From positions 3,472,001 to 3,536,000 of the forward strand of contig OZ059896.1 of NCBI GenBank assembly GCA_964057225.1: a stretch of DNA of 64,000 bases, given 5' to 3'. The notes beneath the pieces were generated by a model. It made no database searches and was not told the origin of the DNA. It saw only the letters and a list, made by a program, of their open reading frames with translations. Below are positions 25,601 through 35,230 of this stretch, piece by piece. Numbering within the stretch: position 1 is the stretch's first letter; the number at the start of each line of letters is the position of its first letter. The stretch comes from Auanema rhodensis. Lineage: Eukaryota > Nematoda > Chromadorea > Rhabditida > Rhabditidae. The position numbers and the translations under genes are program-made.

Positions 25601-25680
25601 CAGGGTGAAAATCGAGGATATAAGTGTGAACTTATATCAGTTGATATCTCGGTGCATTTTTCAGCTAGCGCAAATCGGTC
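25601..25680. repeat. Junction between the two satellites (truncated sat350 monomer)
   Basis: The last sat350 unit starts at 25,601 and follows the array through GCTAGCGCAAATC (ending 25,676). It then breaks in mid-hairpin, where CTGATAACAC would be expected. The next bases are GG, then TCAAAGTCATGG of the second satellite from 25,679. The short stretch AAAT precedes the break on both sides (CAAATC here; GTAAATTTCAAAG in sat176), consistent with microhomology-mediated or illegitimate joining. There is no spacer, transposon or target-site duplication. A small change (TTTTTCAGC for TTTTCAAGC) lies just upstream. Confidence 0.92.
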
Positions 25681-25685
25681 AAAGT

Positions 25686-25698
25686 CATGGTTACCATG
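25686..25698. repeat. CATGGT-T-ACCATG dyad of sat176
   Basis: A 6-bp inverted repeat with one central base, present once per 176 bp. In the CATGAACC variants a seventh pair forms (TCATGGT / ACCATGA). Units with GTTAGCATG (27,275, 29,035, 32,905 and others) and GATTACCATAC (34,486 and 39,590) break one or more pairs. Confidence 0.85.
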
Positions 25699-25777
25699 CA
25701 CCAATATCAATAAAAATTTGTTTTTAGACTAATATGGACATGGTGAATCTAATTTTGAAAACCGCATCTCTTTATCT

Positions 25778-25787
25778 TTCACGTGAA
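25778..25787. promoter_or_regulatory. TTCACGTGAA palindrome with E-box core CACGTG
   Basis: A perfect 10-bp palindrome. CACGTG is the canonical E-box recognised by many bHLH and bHLH-Zip proteins, so each monomer offers a candidate binding site; actual binding is inference. The core is lost in some units: CAAGTG near 27,364 and 29,124, CACGCG at 56,750, 57,630, 57,982, 58,510, 58,862, 61,676 and 63,084. In a further unit near 50,950, three bases immediately after the core are deleted. Confidence 0.6.
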
Positions 25788-25811
25788 GCGAGTTACATAC
25801 CAAGTGCACAT

Positions 25812-25817
25812 CACGTG
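25812..25817. promoter_or_regulatory. Second CACGTG core of sat176
   Basis: Lies 32 bp after the first CACGTG (start to start) in the context GTGCACATCACGTGTAC, itself an imperfect palindrome (TGCACA / TGTACA with one mismatch). It is mutated to CCCGTG in several units (around 46,226, 47,106, 47,284, 51,328 and 53,617) and to CACCTG at 57,662, 58,014, 58,542, 58,894 and 63,116. Confidence 0.6.
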
Positions 25818-25821
25818 TACA

Positions 25822-25841
25822 TTTAATTAGCATAAATTAAA
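25822..25841. repeat. TTTAATT / AATTAAA dyad of sat176
   Basis: A 7-bp all-A/T inverted repeat around the loop AGCATA, in every monomer. Variants that weaken it are local: TTCAATTAG units, TTTATTTAG units (34.6-44.3 kb), and CATAAAGTAAAG units (56.8-63.7 kb). Confidence 0.8.
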
Positions 25842-25844
25842 GTT

Positions 25845-25850
25845 CACGTA
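25845..25850. promoter_or_regulatory. Third, degenerate CACGT core (CACGTA) of sat176
   Basis: GTTCACGTAAA lies 33 bp after the second CACGTG. It is not palindromic but keeps CACGT. It changes to CACTTA in many units between 37.6 and 52.8 kb and to CACATA near 48,549 and 49,605. A role as a half-site is only a possibility. Confidence 0.45.
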
Positions 25851-26759
25851 AATTTCAAAGTCATGGTTACCATGAACCAATATCAATAAAAATTTGTTTT
25901 TAGACTAATATGGACATGGGGAATCTAATTTTGAAAACCGCATCTCTTTATCTTTCACGTGAAGCGAGTTACATTCCAGGTGCACATCACGTGTACATTT
26001 AATTAGCATAAATTAAAGTTCACGTAAATTTCAAAGTCATGGTTACCATGAACCAATATCAATAAAAATTTGTTTTTAGACTAATATGGACTTGGGGAAT
26101 CTAATTTTGAAAACCGCATCTCTTTATCTTTCACGTGAAGCTAGTTACATACCAAGTGCACATCACGTGTACATTTAATTAGCATAAATTAAAGTTCACG
26201 TAAATTTCAAAGTCATGGTTACCATGAACCAATATCAATAAAAATTTGTTTTTAGACTAATATGGACATGGGGAATCTAATTTTGAAATTCGCATTTCTT
26301 TATATTTCACGTGAAGCGAGTTACATACCAAGTGCACATCACGTGTACATTTAATTAGCATAAATTAAAGTTCACGTAAATTTCAAAGTCATGGTTACCA
26401 TGCACCAATATCAATAAAAATTTGTTTTTAGACTAAAATGGACATGGTGAATCTAATTTTGAAAACCGCATCTCTTTATCTTTCACGTGAAGCGAGTTAC
26501 ATACCAAGTGCACATCACGTGTACATTTAATTAGCATAAATTAAAGTTCACGTAAATTTCAAAGTCATGGTTACCATGAACCAATATCAATAAAAATTTG
26601 TTTTTAGACTAATATGGACATGGGGAATCTAATTTTGAAAACCGCATCTCTTTATCTTTCACGTGAAGCGAGTTACATACCAAGTGCACATCACGTGTAC
26701 ATTTAATTAGCATAAATTAAAGTTCACGTAAATTTCAAAGTCATGGTTACCATGCACCA

Positions 26760-28519
26760 ATATCAATAAAAATTTGTTTTTAGACTAATATGGACATGGG
26801 GAATCTAATTGTGAAAACCGCATCTCTTTATCTTTCACGTGAAGCGAGTTACATACCAAGTGCACATCACGTGTACATTTAATTAGCATAAATTAAAGTT
26901 CACGTAAATTTCAAAGTCATGGTTACCATGAACCAATATCAATAAAAATTTGTTTTTAGACTAATATGGACATGGGGAATCTAATTTTGAAAACCGCATC
27001 TCTTTATCTTTCACGTGAAGCGAGTTACATACCAAGTGCACATCACGTGTACATTTAATTAGCATAAATTAAAGTTCACGTAAATTTCAAAGTCATGGTT
27101 ACCATGCACCAATATCAATAAAAATTTGTTTTTAGACTAATATGGACATGGGGAATCTAATTTTGAAAACCGCATCTCTTTTTCTTTCACGTGAAGCGAG
27201 TTACATACCAAGTGCACATCACGTGTACATTCAATTAGCATAAATTAAAGTTCACGTAAATTTCAAAGTCATGGTTAGCATGAACCAATATCAATAAAAA
27301 TTTGTTTTTAGACTAATATGGACATGGGGAATCTAATTTTGAAAACCGCATCTCTTTATTTTTCAAGTGAAGCGAGTTACATACCTAGTGCACATCACGT
27401 GTACATTTAATTAGCATAAATTAAAGTTCACGTAAATTTCAAAGTCATGGTTACCATGAACCAATATCAATAAAAATTTGTTTTTAGACTAATATGGACA
27501 TGGGGAATCTAATTTTGAAAACCGCATCTCTTTATCTTTCACGTGAAGCGAGTTACATACCAAGTGCACATCACGTGTACATTTAATTAGCATAAATTAA
27601 AGTTCACGTAAATTTCAAAGTCATGGTTACCATGAACCAATATCAATAAAAATTTGTTTTTAGACTAATATGAACATGGGGAATCTAATTTTGAAAACCG
27701 CATTTCTTTATATTTCACGTGAAGCGAGTTACATACCAAGTGCACATCACGTGTACATTTAATTAGCATAAATTAAAGTTCACGTAAATGTCAAAGTCAT
27801 GGTTACCATGCACCAATATCAATAAAAATTTGTTTTTAGACTAATATGGACATGGTGAATCTAATTTTGAAAACCGCATCTCTTTATCTTTCACGTGAAG
27901 CGAGTTACATACCAAGTGCACATCACGTGTACATTTAATTAGCATAAATTAAAGTTCACGTAAATTTCAAAGTCATGGTTACCATGAACCAATATCAATA
28001 AAAATTTGTTTTTAGACTAATATGGAAATGGGGAATCTAATTTTGAAAACCGCATCTCTTTATCTTTCACGTGAAGCGAGTTACATACCAAGTGCACATC
28101 ACGTGTACATTTAATTAGCATAAATTAAAGTTCACGTAAATTTCAAAGTCATGGTTACCATGCACCAATATCAATAAAAATTTGTTTTTAGATTAATATG
28201 GACATGGGGAATCTAATTTTGAAAACCGCATCTCTTTATCTTTCACGTGAAGCGAGTTACATACCAAGTGCACATCACGTGTACATTTAATTAGCATAAA
28301 TTAAAGTTCACGTAAATTTCAAAGTCATGGTTACCATGAACCAATATCAATAAAAATTTGTTTTTAGACTAATATGGACATGGGGAATCTAATTTTGAAA
28401 ACCGCATCTCTTTTTCTTTCACGTGAAGCGAGTTACATACCAAGTGCACATCACGTGTACATTCAATTAGCATAAATTAAAGTTCACGTAAATTTCAAAG
28501 TCATGGTTAGCATGTACCA
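26760..28519. repeat. Decameric higher-order repeat of sat176, copy 1 (1,760 bp)
   Basis: Ten 176-bp units that reappear 1,760 bp downstream with rare markers at identical offsets: AATTGTGAAAACC (26,809/28,569), TTTTTCTTTCACG (27,180/28,940), TTTCAAGTGAAGC with CCTAGTG (27,360/29,120), TATGAACATGG (27,670/29,430), GTAAATGTCAAAG (27,786/29,546), ATGGAAATGGGG (28,022/29,782) and TAGATTAATATGG (28,190/29,950). Confidence 0.92.
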
Positions 28520-30170
28520 ATATCAATAAAAATTTGTTTTTAGACTAATATGGACATGGGGAATCTAATTGTGAAAACCGCATCTCTTTATCTTTCACGT
28601 GAAGCGAGTTACATACCAAGTGCACATCACGTGTACATTTAATTAGCATAAATTAAAGTTCACGTAAATTTCAAAGTCATGGTTACCATGAACCAATATC
28701 AATAAAAATTTGTTTTTAGACTAATATGGACATGGGGAATCTAATTTTGAAAACCGCATCTCTTTATCTTTCACGTGAAGCGAGTTACATACCAAGTGCA
28801 CATCACGTGTACATTTAATTAGCATAAATTAAAGTTCACGTAAATTTCAAAGTCATGGTTACCATGCACCAATATCAATAAAAATTTGTTTTTAGACTAA
28901 TATGGACATGGGGAATCTAATTTTGAAAACCGCATCTCTTTTTCTTTCACGTGAAGCGAGTTACATACCAAGTGCACATCACGTGTACATTCAATTAGCA
29001 TAAATTAAAGTTCACGTAAATTTCAAAGTCATGGTTAGCATGAACCAATATCAATAAAAATTTGTTTTTAGACTAATATGGACATGGGGAATCTAATTTT
29101 GAAAACCGCATCTCTTTATTTTTCAAGTGAAGCGAGTTACATACCTAGTGCACATCACGTGTACATTTAATTAGCATAAATTAAAGTTCACGTAAATTTC
29201 AAAGTCATGGTTACCATGAACCAATATCAATAAAAATTTGTTTTTAGACTAATATGGACATGGGGAATCTAATTTTGAAAACCGCATCTCTTTATCTTTC
29301 ACGTGAAGCGAGTTACATACCAAGTGCACATCACGTGTACATTTAATTAGCATAAATTAAAGTTCACGTAAATTTCAAAGTCATGGTTACCATGAACCAA
29401 TATCAATAAAAATTTGTTTTTAGACTAATATGAACATGGGGAATCTAATTTTGAAAACCGCATTTCTTTATATTTCACGTGAAGCGAGTTACATACCAAG
29501 TGCACATCACGTGTACATTTAATTAGCATAAATTAAAGTTCACGTAAATGTCAAAGTCATGGTTACCATGCACCAATATCAATAAAAATTTGTTTTTAGA
29601 CTAATATGGACATGGTGAATCTAATTTTGAAAACCGCATCTCTTTATCTTTCACGTGAAGCGAGTTACATACCAAGTGCACATCACGTGTACATTTAATT
29701 AGCATAAATTAAAGTTCACGTAAATTTCAAAGTCATGGTTACCATGAACCAATATCAATAAAAATTTGTTTTTAGACTAATATGGAAATGGGGAATCTAA
29801 TTTTGAAAACCGCATCTCTTTATCTTTCACGTGAAGCGAGTTACATACCAAGTGCACATCACGTGTACATTTAATTAGCATAAATTAAAGTTCACGTAAA
29901 TTTCAAAGTCATGGTTACCATGCACCAATATCAATAAAAATTTGTTTTTAGATTAATATGGACATGGGGAATCTAATTTTGAAAACCGCATCTCTTTATC
30001 TTTCACGTGAAGCGAGTTACATACCAAGTGCACATCACGTGTACATTTAATTAGCATAAATTAAAGTTCACGTAAATTTCAAAGTCATGGTTACCATGAA
30101 CCAATATCAATAAAAGTTTGTTTTTAGACTAATATGGACATGGGGAATCTAATTTTGAAAACCGCATCTC
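28520..30170. repeat. Decameric higher-order repeat of sat176, copy 2
   Basis: Counterpart of 26,760-28,519. The match holds to about 30,160, then breaks: copy 1 has TTTTTCTTTC plus GTTAGCATGTACC at its end where this copy has TTTATCTTTC and GTTACCATGCACC. Copy 2 also has AAAAGTTTG at 30,114, which is shared with the third partial copy but not with copy 1. Confidence 0.9.
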
Positions 30171-31849
30171 TTTATCTTTCACGTGAAGCGAGTTACATAC
30201 CAAGTGCACATCACGTGTACATTTAATTAGCATAAATTAAAGTTCACGTAAATTTCAAAGTCATGGTTACCATGCACCAATATCAATAAAAATATGTTTT
30301 TAGACTAATATGGACATGGGGAATCTAATTTTGAAAACCGCATCTCTTTTTCTTTCACGTGAAGCGAGTTACATACCAAGTGCACATCACGTGTACATTC
30401 AATTAGCATAAATTAAAGTTCACGTAAATTTCAAAGTCATGGTTACCATGAACCAATATCAATAAAAATTTGTTTTTAGACTAATATGGACATGGGGAAT
30501 CTAATTTTGAAAACCGCATCTCTTTATCTTTCACGTGAAGCGAGTTACATACCTAGTGCACATCACGTGTACATTTAATTAGCATAAATTAAAGTTCACG
30601 TAAATTTCAAAGTCATGGTTACCATGAACCAATATCAATAAAAATTTGTTTTTAGACTAATATGGACATGGGGAATCTAATTTTGAAAACCGCATCTCTT
30701 TATCTTTCACGTGAAGCGAGTTACATACCAAGTGCACATCACGTGTACATTTAATTAGCATAAATTAAAGTTCACGTAAATTTCAAAGTCATGGTTACCA
30801 TGCACCAATATCAATAAAAATTTGTTTTTAGACTAATATGGACATGGGGAATCTAATTTTGAAAACGGCATCTCTTTATCTTTCACGTGAAGCGAGTTAC
30901 ATACCAAGTGCACATCACGTGTACATTTAATTAGCATAAATTAAAGTTCACGTAAATTTCAAAGTCATGGTTACCATGAACCAATATCAATAAAAATTTG
31001 TTTTTAGACTAATATGGACATGGGGAATCTAATTTTGAAAACCGCATCTCTTTATCTTTCACGTGAAGCGAGTTACATACCAAGTGCACATCACGTGTAC
31101 ATTTAATTAGCATAAATTAAAGTTCACGTAAATTTCAAAGTCATGGTTACCATGCACCAATATCAATAAAAATTCGTTTTTAGACTAATATGGACATGGG
31201 GAATCTAATTTTGAAAACGTCATCTCTTTATCTTTCACGTGAAGCGAGTTACATACCAAGTGCACATCACGTGTACATTTAATTAGCATAAATTAAAGTT
31301 CACGTAAATTTCAAAGTCATGGTTACCATGAACCAATATCAATAAAAATTTGTTTTTAGACTAATATGGACATGGGGAATCTAATTTCGAAAACCGCATC
31401 TCTTTATCTTTCACGTGAAGCGAGTTACATACCAAGTGCACATCACGTGTACATTTAATTAGCATAAATTGAAGTTCACGTAAATTTCAAAGTCATGGTT
31501 ACCATGCACCAATATCAATAAAAATTTGTTTTTAGACTAATATGGACATGGGGAATCTATTTTTGAAAACGACATCTCTTTATCTTTCACGTGAAGCGAG
31601 TTACATACCAAGTGCACATCACGTGTACATTTAATTAGCATAAATTAAAGTTCACGTAAATTTCAAAGTCATGGTTACCATGAACCAATATCAATAAAAA
31701 TTTGATTTAGACTAATATGGACATGGGGAATCTAATTTTGAAAACCGCATCTCTTTATCTTTCACGTGAAGCGAGTTACATACCAAGTGCACATCACGTG
31801 TACATTTAATTAGCATAAATTAAAGTTCACGTAAATTTCAAAGTCATGG

Positions 31850-33100
31850 TTACCATGAACCAATATCAATAAAAATTTGTTTTTAGACTAATATGAACAT
31901 GGGGAATCTAATTTTGAAAACCGCATTTCTTTATATTTCACGTGAAGCGAGTTACATACCAAGTGCACATCACGTGTACATTTAATTAGCATAAATTAAA
32001 GTTCACGTAAATGTCAAAGTCATGGTTACCATGCACCAATATCAATAAAAATTTGTTTTTAGACTAATATGGACATGGTGAATCTAATTTTGAAAACCGC
32101 ATCTCTTTATCTTTCACGTGAAGCGAGTTACATACCAAGTGCACATCACGTGTACATTTAATTAGCATAAATTAAAGTTCACGTAAATTTCAAAGTCATG
32201 GTTACCATGAACCAATATCAATAAAAATTTGTTTTTAGACTAATATGGACATGGGGAATCTAATTTTGAAAACCGCATCTCTTTATCTTTCACGTGAAGC
32301 GAGTTACATACCAAGTGCACATCACGTGTACCTTTAATTAGCATAAATTAAAGTTCACGTAAATTTCAAAGTCATGGTTACCATGCACCAATATCAATAA
32401 AAATTTGTTTTTAGATTAATATGGACATGGGGAATCTAATTTTGAAAACCGCATCTCTTTATCTTTCACGTGAAGCGAGTTACATACCAAGTGCACATCA
32501 CGTGTACATTTAATTAGCATAAATTAAAGTTCACGTAAATTTCAAAGTCATGGTTACCATGAACCAATATCAATAAAAGTTTGTTTTTAGACTAATATGG
32601 ACATGGGGAATCTAATTTTGAAAACCGCATCTCTTTATCTTTCACGTGAAGCGAGTTACATACCAAGTGCACATCACGTGTACATTTAATTAGCATAAAT
32701 TAAAGTTCACGTAAATTTCAAAGTCATGGTTACCATGCACCAATATCAATAAAAATTTGTTTTTAGACTAATATGGACATGGGGAATCTAATTTTGAAAA
32801 CCGCATCTCTTTTTCTTTCACGTGAAGCGAGTTACATACCAAGTGCACATCACGTGTACATTCAATTAGCATAAATTAAAGTTCACGTAAATTTCAAAGT
32901 CATGGTTAGCATGAACCAATATCAATAAAAATTTGTTTTTAGACTAATATGGACATGGGGAATCTAATTTTGAAAACCGCATCTCTTTATCTTTCACGTG
33001 AAGCGAGTTACATACCTAGTGCACATCACGTGTACATTTAATTAGCATAAATTAAAGTTCACGTAAATTTCAAAGTCATGGTTACCATGAACCAATATCA
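31850..33100. repeat. Third, partial copy of the decamer segment (offset 2,463 bp from copy 2)
   Basis: Rare markers of 29,390-30,640 recur here 2,463 bp downstream: TATGAACATGG (31,893), GTAAATGTCAAAG, TAGATTAATATGG, AAAAGTTTG (32,576) and CCTAGTG (33,015). The offset is 14 x 176 minus 1, and the missing base is the single deletion near 31,705. Because AAAAGTTTG is shared only with copy 2, this copy was probably made from copy 2. Confidence 0.85.
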
Positions 33101-33249
33101 ATAAAAATTTGTTTTTAGACTAATATGGACATGGGGAATCTAATTTTGAAAACCGCATCTCTTTATCTTTCACGTGAAGCGAGTTACATACCTAGTGCAC
33201 ATCACGTGTACATTTAATTAGCATAAATTAAAGTTCACGTAAATTTCAA

Positions 33250-34310
33250 AGTCATGGTTACCATGAACCAATATCAATAAAAATTTGTTTTTAGACTAAT
33301 ATGGACATGGGGAATCTAATTTTGAAAACGTCATCTCTTTATCTTTCACGTGAAGCGAGTTACATACCAAGTGCACATCACGTGTACATTTAATTAGCAT
33401 AAATTAAAGTTCACGTAAATTTCAAAGTCATGGTTACCATGCACCAATATCAATAAAAATTTGTTTTTAGACTAATATGGACATGGGGAATCTAATTTTG
33501 AAAACCGCATCTCTTTATCTTTCACGTGAAGCGAGTTACATACCAAGTGCACATCACGTGTACATTTAATTAGCATAAATTAAAGTTCACGTAAATTTCA
33601 AAGTCATGGTTACCATGCACCAATATCAATAAAAATTTGTTTTTAGACTAATATGGACATGGGGAATCTAATTTTGAAAACGTCATCTCTTTATCTTTCA
33701 CGTGAAGCGAGTTACATACCAAGTGCACATCACGTGTACATTTAATTAGCATAAATTAAAGTTCACGTAAATTTCAAAGTCATGGTTACCATGAACCAAT
33801 ATCAATAAAAATTTGTTTTTAGACTAATATGGACATGGGGAATCTAATTTTGAAAACCGCATCTCTTTATCTTTCACGTGAAGCGAGTTACATACCAAGT
33901 GCACATCACGTGTACATTTAATTAGCATAAATTAAAGTTCACGTAAATTTCAAAGTCATGGTTACCATGCACCAATATCAATAAAAATTTGTTTTTAGAC
34001 TAATATGGACATGGGGAATCTAATTTTGAAAACGTCATCTCTTTATCTTTCACGTGAAGCGAGTTACATACCAAGTGCACATCACGTGTACATTTAATTA
34101 GCATAAATTAAAGTTCACGTAAATTTCAAAGTCATGGTTACCATGAACCAATATCAATAAAAATTTGTTTTTAGACTAATATGGACATGGGGAATCTAAT
34201 TTTGGAAACCGCATCTCTTTATCTTTCACGTGAAGCGAGTTACATACCAAGTGCACATCACGTGTACATTTAATTAGCATAAATTAAAGTTCACGTAAAT
34301 TTCAAAGTCA
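33250..34310. repeat. Dimeric higher-order stretch of sat176 (352 bp)
   Basis: The change GAAAACGTCATC (for GAAAACCGCATC) occurs in alternate monomers at 33,329, 33,681 and 34,033, exactly 352 bp apart. The same alternate-monomer pattern is seen at 38,785/39,137 and at 45,473/45,825, so the dimer module is dispersed within the array. Confidence 0.8.
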
Positions 34311-35230
34311 TGGTTACCATGCACCAATATCAATAAAAATTTGTTTTTAGACTAATATGGACATGGGGAATCTAATTTCGAAAACCGCATCTCTTTATCT
34401 TTCACGTGAAGCGAGTTACATACCAAGTGCACATCACGTGTACATTCAATTAGCATAAATTAAAGTTCACGTAAATTTCAAAGTCATGATTACCATACAC
34501 CAATATCAATAAAAATTTGTTTTTAGACTAATATGGACATGGGGAATCTAATTTTGAAAACCGCATCTCTTTATCTTTCACGTGAAGCGAGTTACATTCC
34601 AGGTGCACATCACGTGTACATTTATTTAGCATAAATTAAAGTTCACGTAAATTTCAAAGTCATGGTTACCATGAACCAATATCAATAAAAATTTGTTTTT
34701 AGACTAATATGGACATGGGGAATCTAATTTTGCAAACCGCATCTCTTTATCTTTCACGTGAGGCGAGTTACATACCAAGTGCACATCACGTGTACATTTA
34801 ATTAGCATAAATTAAAGTTCACGTAAATTTCAAAGTCATGGTTACCATGAACCAATATCAATAAAAATTTGTTTTTAGACTAATATGGACATGGGGAATC
34901 TAATTTTGAAAACCGCATCTCTTTATCTTTCACGTGAAGCGAGTTACATACCAAGTGCACATCACGTGTACATTTAATTAGCATAAATTAAAGTTCACGT
35001 AAATTTCAAAGTCATGGTTACCATGAACCAATATCAATAAAAATTTGTTTTTAGACTAATATGGACATGGGGAATCTAATTTTGAAAACCGCATCTCTTT
35101 ATATTTCACGTGAAGCGAGTTACATACCAAGTGCACATCACGTGTACATTTAATTAGCATAAATTAAAGTTCACGTAAATTTCAAAGTCATGGTTACCAT
35201 GCACCAATATCAATAAAAATTTGTTTTTAG
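33660..35230. repeat. Segment duplicated at a 5,104-bp offset, copy 1
   Basis: Nine monomers whose rare markers reappear 29 monomers downstream: CGTC (34,033/39,137), AATTTCGAAAACC (34,377/39,481), GATTACCATACACC (34,488/39,592), TTCCAGGTGC with TTTATTTAGC, TTTTGCAAACC, and GTGAGGCGAG (34,761/39,865). A shorter part (roughly 34,560-35,230) also recurs 1,408 bp (8 monomers) downstream at 35,970-36,640. Confidence 0.85.

Larger units (their letters stand above)
1..25676. repeat. Tandem satellite array 1 (sat350), 73 complete monomers of about 350.7 bp plus a truncated one
   Basis: Using the CAGGG(T/A)GAAAATCGAGG stretch as the phase mark, units begin at 1, 352, 702, 1053, 1404, 1755, 2105 and so on to 25,601. 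That is 25,600 bp for 73 units. Most units are 350 or 351 bp, the difference being four or five A before the T6 run. All run head to tail in one orientation. Hand-counted G+C of the 352-701 unit is 110/350 (31%). Adjacent units differ at a limited set of recurring diagnostic positions, so the array is well homogenised. The left edge of the window lies inside the array; that it starts exactly on the phase mark is chance. No gene is present. The family is not one I recognise, so the name is descriptive. Confidence 0.98.
17880..25676. repeat. sat350 subfamily beta
   Basis: From the unit starting at 17,880 most monomers read TTTTCAAGCTAGCG and CTGATAGTACAG in place of the alpha TTTTTAAGC and CTGATAACACAG. 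Many also carry GCGAAAAG, GAAGGACAATGTAATTC and TTCATATCTCGG. A few interspersed units (19,285; 19,636; 24,899; 25,250) carry GCTAGCGGAAATC with the alpha-like GATAACACAG, and three of these four (19,636, 24,899 and 25,250) also have CATCGATTGCAT. The change at 17,880 is abrupt, within one monomer, and several linked positions switch together. This subfamily borders the second satellite. Confidence 0.9.
25681..25856. repeat. Reference sat176 monomer (176 bp)
   Basis: In order the unit has the CATGGT-T-ACCATG dyad (25,686-25,698), CAATATCAATAAAAATTTG, TTTTTAGACTAATATGGACA, a GGGGAATC or variant block, TTTTGAAAACCGCATC, the TTCACGTGAA palindrome (25,778-25,787), GCGAGTTACATACC, GTGCAC (25,804-25,809), a second CACGTG (25,812-25,817), the TTTAATT/AATTAAA dyad (25,822-25,841) and a third related core CACGTA (25,845-25,850). 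Stops occur in all frames of the consensus. Confidence 0.95.

Noticed and set aside
1-25676. sat350 as a diverged dimer of a 176-bp ancestor related to sat176
   Set aside because: The length fits, but I could not align the two halves of sat350 with each other or with sat176 beyond short A/T-rich words. The best internal match (ATGCATTA blocks) is only about 62 bp apart. A sensitive alignment could still reopen this.
25660-25700. Transposon insertion at the satellite junction
   Set aside because: There are no terminal repeats, target-site duplication, poly-A or coding remnants. The two satellites adjoin directly.
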